A stretch of 25,934 nucleotides of DNA, taken from assembly GCA_021152555.1 (NCBI GenBank), contig JAGKVE010000029.1:1-25934 (forward strand), given 5' to 3'. The translations under genes and the position numbers were made by a program. This DNA comes from Bacteroidia bacterium. Lineage in GTDB: Bacteria > Bacteroidota > Bacteroidia > Bacteroidales > Paludibacteraceae. The notes under the pieces are model-generated. The model did no database searches, was not told the DNA's origin, and saw only the letters and a list, made by a program, of their open reading frames with translations. Below are positions 22,831 to 25,934 of this stretch, in pieces; the first letter of the stretch is position 1, and each line of letters begins with the position of its first letter.

Positions 22831-23301
22831 ATGGCAAAGATACGTAGAAATGAGAAACGTGAGATGCCGGCGTTGAATACGTCGTCACTCCCTGATATCA
22901 TCTTCATGCTGCTGTTCTTCTTCATGTCCGTTACGTCAATGAAGGAAGTAAGCTACAAGGTGCAGTTCAAGAACCCGCAGGCGACAGAGCTCACTAAGCT
23001 GGAGAATAAATCCCTTGTGCGTTATATCTACGTAGGTACGCCTACCGCAGAGTTCCGCAAGCAATATGGTGCAGAGACGCGTATCCAGCTCAATGACCAG
23101 TTCGCGGAGGTAAAAGAGATTGGCGAGTATATCGTCAACGAGCGTTCCTCCATGAAGGAGAGCGACCAAGGATTGATGACTGTCTCTATCAAAGCCGACA
23201 AGGAGACCAAGATGGGTATCATTGCTGATATCAAGCAGGAACTCCGCCGCGCTTATGCACTGAAAATCAGTTATGCCGCTACGCAGCGTACAAGCTATTA
23301 A
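22831..23301 (+). CDS. exbD: ExbD/TolR-type biopolymer transport protein (second)
   Basis: A paralogue of the preceding gene, 156 residues, with the usual ExbD plan. The N-terminal helix in LNTSSLPDIIFMLLFFFMSVTSMK has the conserved Asp in the SLPDI motif. The periplasmic domain follows, with VRYIYVGTPTAEFR and a repeat of beta strands ending LRRAYALKISYAATQ. Two divergent ExbD proteins per cluster are typical of Bacteroidota and suggest a hetero-oligomer. The gene is the last of the operon; a strong hairpin terminator begins 34 bases after the stop, beyond a short CTGA-type phrase repeat (23301-23330). Confidence 0.94.
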   Translation: MAKIRRNEKREMPALNTSSLPDIIFMLLFFFMSVTSMKEVSYKVQFKNPQATELTKLENKSLVRYIYVGTPTAEFRKQYGAETRIQLNDQFAEVKEIGEYIVNERSSMKESDQGLMTVSIKADKETKMGIIADIKQELRRAYALKISYAATQRTSY

Positions 23302-23334
23302 GCTGAGTACTGAAGCTGATAGCTGAAAACATAA

Positions 23335-23370
23335 ACGATTAAAGCCGCCTCATCTGGCGGCTTTAATCGT
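23335..23370 (+). terminator. Terminator of the exb operon
   Basis: A perfect 15-base stem (23335-23349 with 23356-23370) around the loop TCATCT. It has an A/T-rich foot but only a short U run after it. Confidence 0.85.
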
Positions 23371-23374
23371 ATTA

Positions 23375-23460
23375 ACAGTTGTTTTTCTGTTGTTCTTAAC
23401 CATTTTTCAGCTATTTTTCAGTCGTTTTTCAGCCATTTGCATTCGCATTTCGTTCGCATT
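23375..23460. repeat. Phrase repeats between the exb and hip loci
   Basis: The sequence after the terminator is composed of repeated words: TTTTTCAG at several places (within 23403-23432) and CATTTGCATTCGCATTTCG (23434-23452). No gene could be found in the 23371-23500 region. It belongs to the same style of low-complexity repeats seen at 21697 and 23301. Confidence 0.55.
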
Positions 23461-23486
23461 ACGGACGTCATAGTAGGATTCTTTGT

Positions 23487-23506
23487 GAGTCGTACGCGGC
23501 AATAAA
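23487..23506. repeat. Direct repeat, left flank of the hip locus
   Basis: GAGTCGTACGCGGCAATAAA. It matches 25292-25311 at 18 of 20 positions in the same orientation. Its last bases overlap the hipT terminator. Confidence 0.6.
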
Positions 23507-23533
23507 AAATCCGCCTGCAGAAGCAGACGGATT
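23501..23533 (-). terminator. Terminator of hipT
   Basis: Minus-strand hairpin with an 11-base stem and one mismatch (23508-23518 with 23523-23533) and a 4-base loop, followed by ATTTTTTATTGCC. It begins 28 bases after the hipT stop. Confidence 0.8.
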
Positions 23534-23561
23534 GATACGAAGAAAACTTGTTTTATTGGGA

Positions 23562-24494
23562 TTATATCAATCTTTTTAGCCTGTCACGTAGCAATGATTT
23601 ATAGGCTTCTTTCTGCTCTTGCGTGATAAATGAGCGGTCAATTGTCTCCTCCCATTTCGGCAAACAGGAAGCAAAGTGCTCTATCGTATGACGGATAAAA
23701 AGCTCCGGAAGGTTAGCGCGTTTGGCTGCTTCTTCAAAATCAGATAACCGGATATTGGATTTCTTTCCATTCAGCGTCAACGCTAATTCCTCTTTATCCT
23801 GTGGATTCACTAATGCCACATTCACCAGATCATACGCAGGAGTAAAAACTTGCTGGCTTGCAGGCTTGTACAGAGAAAAGTTTTTCAAATGCATATCGTT
23901 GTTACCTGTCAGGAAACAAAAGATCAGCAACTCGTAGAAATTCGTCAAATCCAATTGTGGGATTGAGGAATACTGAGCAATCAGTTTGGCTACTTGTTCA
24001 TAACTGCTTTTGTACTTGTCCTCCGTCTTTCGCTCTGCCAATTGGCACATATCTTCCATCAAAATCTTCTGCCCCTTTGCGCCCCGGTCGAACCGCCGGG
24101 TAATATATCCGAGACTCCCGTCAGCCAGCCGGATGAGCGAATGTCGTGCAACGGACAATTTGGCGTCCTCTGCCAAATGCATGGTGAGGTCTTCCACTTC
24201 CGGTAAGTGTTCGAATAACTCGGTCTGGGGCTTGAAAACATATTGTCCCCACAATCCCACAATCGTCAAGCGTTTGCTGCCTTCGTGCTCTGTGAGATTA
24301 AGCGACAATTTGGCCTGTACGCCTGTAAGAGTGGTCTGCGAACGGATAATCTCCGATGCCAAACGCTCCATATCCGCTTGGGTATATTCCATGAGCGGCT
24401 GTTCCGTGATACCAAATATCTTCTTGGCGCAGGACGGATGAAAATCTATCTGCCCGGGTTCTAATTCCTTATAACAATATAGACATTTGCACAT
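23562..24494 (-). CDS. hipT: HipT-like kinase toxin (split HipA)
   Basis: A kinase of the HipA family that lacks the N-terminal subdomain; the missing part is encoded by the separate hipS gene 4 bases upstream. Of 310 residues, 1-28 hold a putative zinc ribbon (C4-x2-C7 ... H19-x2-C22). T55-L56-T57-G58-V59-Q60 forms the glycine-rich ATP loop, where relatives carry the autophosphorylation residues. K88 in VFKP probably binds ATP, the catalytic loop is N199-D200-M-H202-L-K204-N205, and D222 in AYDLVN is the metal-binding Asp. HipT of E. coli O127 inactivates tryptophanyl-tRNA synthetase; the target here is unknown. Together with hipB and hipS it makes a HipBST-type toxin-antitoxin locus. Confidence 0.92.
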   Translation of the reverse strand: MCKCLYCYKELEPGQIDFHPSCAKKIFGITEQPLMEYTQADMERLASEIIRSQTTLTGVQAKLSLNLTEHEGSKRLTIVGLWGQYVFKPQTELFEHLPEVEDLTMHLAEDAKLSVARHSLIRLADGSLGYITRRFDRGAKGQKILMEDMCQLAERKTEDKYKSSYEQVAKLIAQYSSIPQLDLTNFYELLIFCFLTGNNDMHLKNFSLYKPASQQVFTPAYDLVNVALVNPQDKEELALTLNGKKSNIRLSDFEEAAKRANLPELFIRHTIEHFASCLPKWEETIDRSFITQEQKEAYKSLLRDRLKRLI

Positions 24495-24498
24495 AGGA

Positions 24499-24819
24499 TT
24501 ATTCTTCTACAGGTTGTACACTAACCGCTCCGATACAGTCTTTGCAGCAAAGCAACAGCAATCCCATCCGGTCCAATTGGGAAATATCGCTATTACGCAA
24601 TGCCACATCCAGCAACCAGCCTTCCGGTATCAAGCCATCGAAAAAAGGGTGAAGGATATTACTGTCATATGGCTGTTCGCGCAGAGGCAAAGTCAAACTG
24701 ACAGGTTCAGCATCAGCCTTTTCCAAGTATCGGCTATCATACGTGAAACGATATCCCGTTTCTGTTTCCTCCAAATGTCCTGCCAAAAGGTCACGGACAT
24801 AGATGTTAGCTTTGCGCAT
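24499..24819 (-). CDS. hipS: HipS-like antitoxin (HipA N-terminal subdomain)
   Basis: 106 residues matching only the N-terminal subdomain of HipA: ANIYVRDLLAGHLEETETGYRF, AEPVSLTLPLREQPYDSN and the diagnostic FFDGLIPEGWLLDVALRN (family FFxNLLPEG). In HipBST systems this part is a free antitoxin that neutralises HipT, while HipB boosts it. The gene overlaps hipB by 14 bases and ends 4 bases before hipT, so all three are translationally coupled. The C-terminus includes an LLLLCCKD stretch and GAVSVQPVEE. Split rather than broken: both halves have clean starts and stops, so I reject a frameshift. Confidence 0.9.
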   Translation of the reverse strand: MRKANIYVRDLLAGHLEETETGYRFTYDSRYLEKADAEPVSLTLPLREQPYDSNILHPFFDGLIPEGWLLDVALRNSDISQLDRMGLLLLCCKDCIGAVSVQPVEE

Positions 24820-25018
24820 GGTTCTTTGGTTGGGCGGTTAAACAATAGTTGAACAAATTCAGCAACTGATTGACCGTGTCCATTCGGGCGGTTGTTTTTC
24901 CCTGTTCTAATTCCCGGAGGAACGCCAGACTTACTCCGGCTTTACGGGCCGCTTCCTCTTGTGTTAAGCCATATTGTTTCCGCAAGGCTTTGACGGTATT
25001 TGCAATTTCCGTTCTCAT
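24806..25018 (-). CDS. hipB: HipB-like HTH antitoxin/repressor
   Basis: A 70-residue XRE/Cro-type helix-turn-helix protein: LTQEEAARKAGVSLAFLRELEQGK covers the DNA-binding helices (about 18-41) and TVNQLLNLFNYCLTA is the last helix. It likely represses its own operon by binding the TACTATA palindromes just upstream (25021-25037 and 25110-25120) and acts with HipS in toxin control. It is small, with no long C-terminal tail. The start (MRTEIANTVK) is at the edge of the first palindrome. First gene of the hipB-hipS-hipT operon, transcribed from the promoter at 25133-25164. Confidence 0.92.
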   Translation of the reverse strand: MRTEIANTVKALRKQYGLTQEEAARKAGVSLAFLRELEQGKTTARMDTVNQLLNLFNYCLTAQPKNHAQS

Positions 25019-25020
25019 AA

Positions 25021-25037
25021 TACTATATATTATAGTA
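25021..25037. promoter_or_regulatory. Palindromic operator candidate O1 next to hipB
   Basis: TACTATATATTATAGTA: two 7-base arms, TACTATA and TATAGTA, with a 3-base centre, immediately before the hipB start. Confidence 0.6.
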
Positions 25038-25109
25038 GATAATCGTACTTTCTGTATTGATTATGCCTACGATAGTATATAAATTCATATATTTCTACTT
25101 GATTTATAT

Positions 25110-25120
25110 ACTATAATAGT
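25110..25120. promoter_or_regulatory. Palindromic operator candidate O2
   Basis: ACTATAATAGT, a perfect dyad just downstream of the predicted hipB transcription start, sharing the ACTAT/ATAGT arms with O1. A weaker related dyad (TACGATAGTA) lies at 25068-25077. Confidence 0.5.
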
Positions 25121-25132
25121 TAAAATTTGCTG

Positions 25133-25164
25133 CAAAGGTATGAAAAATATCTGATATATACAAA
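25133..25164 (-). promoter_or_regulatory. hipBST promoter
   Basis: On the minus strand TTTG (25164-25161), 20 bases, TACCTTTG (25140-25133). The leader of about 105 bases contains the palindromes. Confidence 0.85.
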
Positions 25165-25291
25165 TCTTAGTAATAAAATATGAGTATTTAATGCGTTTTT
25201 ACTCAATAAGTGCTCAAATATGAGTAGTTATAAACATCTTTTAACATTGATGACGGGAGGTGAGTTATCGTTCCGTATCCGTCCGGTAAGC

Positions 25292-25311
25292 GAGTCATAC
25301 GCGGCAAGAAA
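25292..25311. repeat. Direct repeat, right flank of the hip locus
   Basis: GAGTCATACGCGGCAAGAAA, the partner of 23487-23506. The two repeats bracket the whole hipBST locus with its promoter and terminator, about 1.8 kb. Confidence 0.6.
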
Positions 25312-25342
25312 CGACCTTTAACCGAAGTCTAATCGATGTTGA

Positions 25343-25408
25343 AGCTTGTATCTTTTTTGCTTTAATTTTTGTAGAAAAAGATACAAGCTATATAGAAAAA
25401 GATACAAG
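25343..25408. repeat. Inverted and direct repeats of a GATACAAG word
   Basis: AGCTTGTATCTTTTT (25343-25357) is inverted at 25375-25389. The 16-base word TAGAAAAAGATACAAG occurs at 25372-25387 and again at 25393-25408 (period 21). No gene is visible in 25165-25430. The region also holds TGAGTA boxes at 25181, 25200 (inverted) and 25221. Confidence 0.7.
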
Positions 25409-25430
25409 TTGTAAAAAGATGGACAAAGAA

Positions 25431-25464
25431 AAAACGCTTGGCGAATGTGAGGTAATGCCAAGCG
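25431..25464 (-). terminator. Terminator of the FKBP gene
   Basis: Minus-strand hairpin CGCTTGGC (25464-25457) with GCCAAGCG (25442-25435), a 14-base loop, then TTTTTTC. It begins 34 bases after the FKBP stop. Confidence 0.8.
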
Positions 25465-25498
25465 GAAGAGAAACAGGATACAATCTGCGGGAGGCCTA

Positions 25499-25934
25499 TT
25501 AACGGACTTTTCGTCCGTCTATGGTATATTCCGGCTCCCCGCGGAGGATGAAGATCTGACCGTTGATGAAACGGCCTTCGTAGTGGCACCTGACAGTGTC
25601 GGTCTTGCCGGCCATCTTGTCGCTACCCTCCTTGATGACTTTGTACTGCAGGCCGCTAGGAAGCACTACGACACCTTCTTTCTTAGCATTCCCGGCAAGG
25701 AAGGCTTCACCTTCCTTCTTCATTGCCTCTCCCAGTTCGGCTGCCTTGGCGGCCTGCTTCGACTGGATGTCCTTGAAGAAGTCGTCGAGAATCTTGCCTG
25801 CCTCTTCGAAATCGAGGGCCGGCATCTGACCGGAAAGGCCAGCCTTGACGGCGGCTCCGAAGTCTTCGACATTGAGTTCTGTGACGCCTGACTGAAGCAG
25901 GCTCTGCGCGATGCTCATTCCAAGAGCATAAGAG
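25499..25934 (-). CDS. FKBP-type peptidyl-prolyl isomerase, truncated and fused to a foreign tail (5' partial)
   Basis: The frame is open to the right edge (SYALGMSIAQSLLQSG), so the true start lies outside; the ATG at 25918 is internal. Residues up to about GVVVLPSGLQYKVIKEG are the N-terminal dimerisation domain of Mip/FkpA-type isomerases. The catalytic FKBP domain starts normally (TDTVRCHYEGRFINGQIF) but ends within about 20 residues, where a full domain would continue for some 80 more with the active-site strands. The last stretch, NGQIFILRGEPEYTIDGRKVR, resembles a C-terminal tail common in Bacteroidota secreted proteins (NGQ..ILRG..YTxxGxxV), so this looks like a chimera. As it stands it should lack isomerase activity. 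A terminator follows, so the gene end appears settled. Confidence 0.85.
   Translation of the reverse strand, partial: SYALGMSIAQSLLQSGVTELNVEDFGAAVKAGLSGQMPALDFEEAGKILDDFFKDIQSKQAAKAAELGEAMKKEGEAFLAGNAKKEGVVVLPSGLQYKVIKEGSDKMAGKTDTVRCHYEGRFINGQIFILRGEPEYTIDGRKVR

Noticed and set aside
23562..24819. A frameshifted single hipA gene
   Set aside because: Both parts have clean starts and stops, a 4-base gap, and the gene order matches the known HipBST type, so the split is natural.

Overview
The window looks like chromosomal DNA of a member of the Bacteroidales (phylum Bacteroidota). The reasons are the PorX response regulator/PglZ protein, the short-type adenylate kinase, the HipBST-type toxin locus, a typical Bacteroidota ExbB-x-ExbD-ExbD cluster, and many copies of the phylum's own promoter (TTTG, 19-20 bases, TAnnTTTG). 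Most of the window is a housekeeping backbone. The last 2.5 kb is accessory in character. I saw no insertion sequence, phage gene or CRISPR array.

Layout. 1-404: 5' part of a sugar MFS permease gene (minus strand, runs off the window). 615-2219: pckA (minus), whose promoter is back to back with that of a plus-strand operon tsaC / polyprenyl sugar-phosphate transferase / xseB (2430-4442). 4416-10341: minus-strand operon adk-obg-ClC channel-mrp-MATE, preceded by an HU gene with its own promoter and terminator (10389-10797). 10905-11666: rhomboid protease (plus), tail to tail with porX and an endonuclease/exonuclease/phosphatase-fold gene (11670-14030, minus). 14078-14590: Spy-like periplasmic protein (minus), divergent from murF and a coiled-coil membrane protein (14701-16766, plus). 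16878-20368: tRNA-Ser(UGA), RlmL-type methyltransferase, queA, tatD. 20456-23301: tRNA-Ser(GGA), then exbB, a four-helix membrane protein and two exbD genes, ended by a strong terminator at 23335-23370. 23562-25164: hipB-hipS-hipT (minus) with operator palindromes. 25499-25934: an FKBP gene (minus, 5' end outside the window) whose catalytic domain is cut short and ends in an unrelated C-terminal tail.

Five things stand out. (1) Both tRNA-Ser genes are followed by the same roughly 110-base structured element. Each copy is bounded by a direct repeat of that tRNA's own 3' end, its hairpin stem differs between copies while its loop is conserved, and a third degenerate copy follows the second tRNA. 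(2) Several unrelated families of short 'phrase' repeats are scattered from 18.0 to 23.5 kb, some inside coding sequence and in frame. (3) A tripartite HipBST locus is flanked by near-identical 20-base direct repeats. (4) The FKBP gene is an apparent chimera. (5) Several promoters share an extended motif well beyond the standard consensus.

The genes mostly serve translation and tRNA modification (tsaC, obg, queA, rRNA methyltransferase, tRNA-Ser), the cell envelope (murF, sugar transferase, rhomboid, ExbB/D, PorX, Spy-like) and central metabolism (pckA, adk). All calls come from reading the sequence; no database search was possible.
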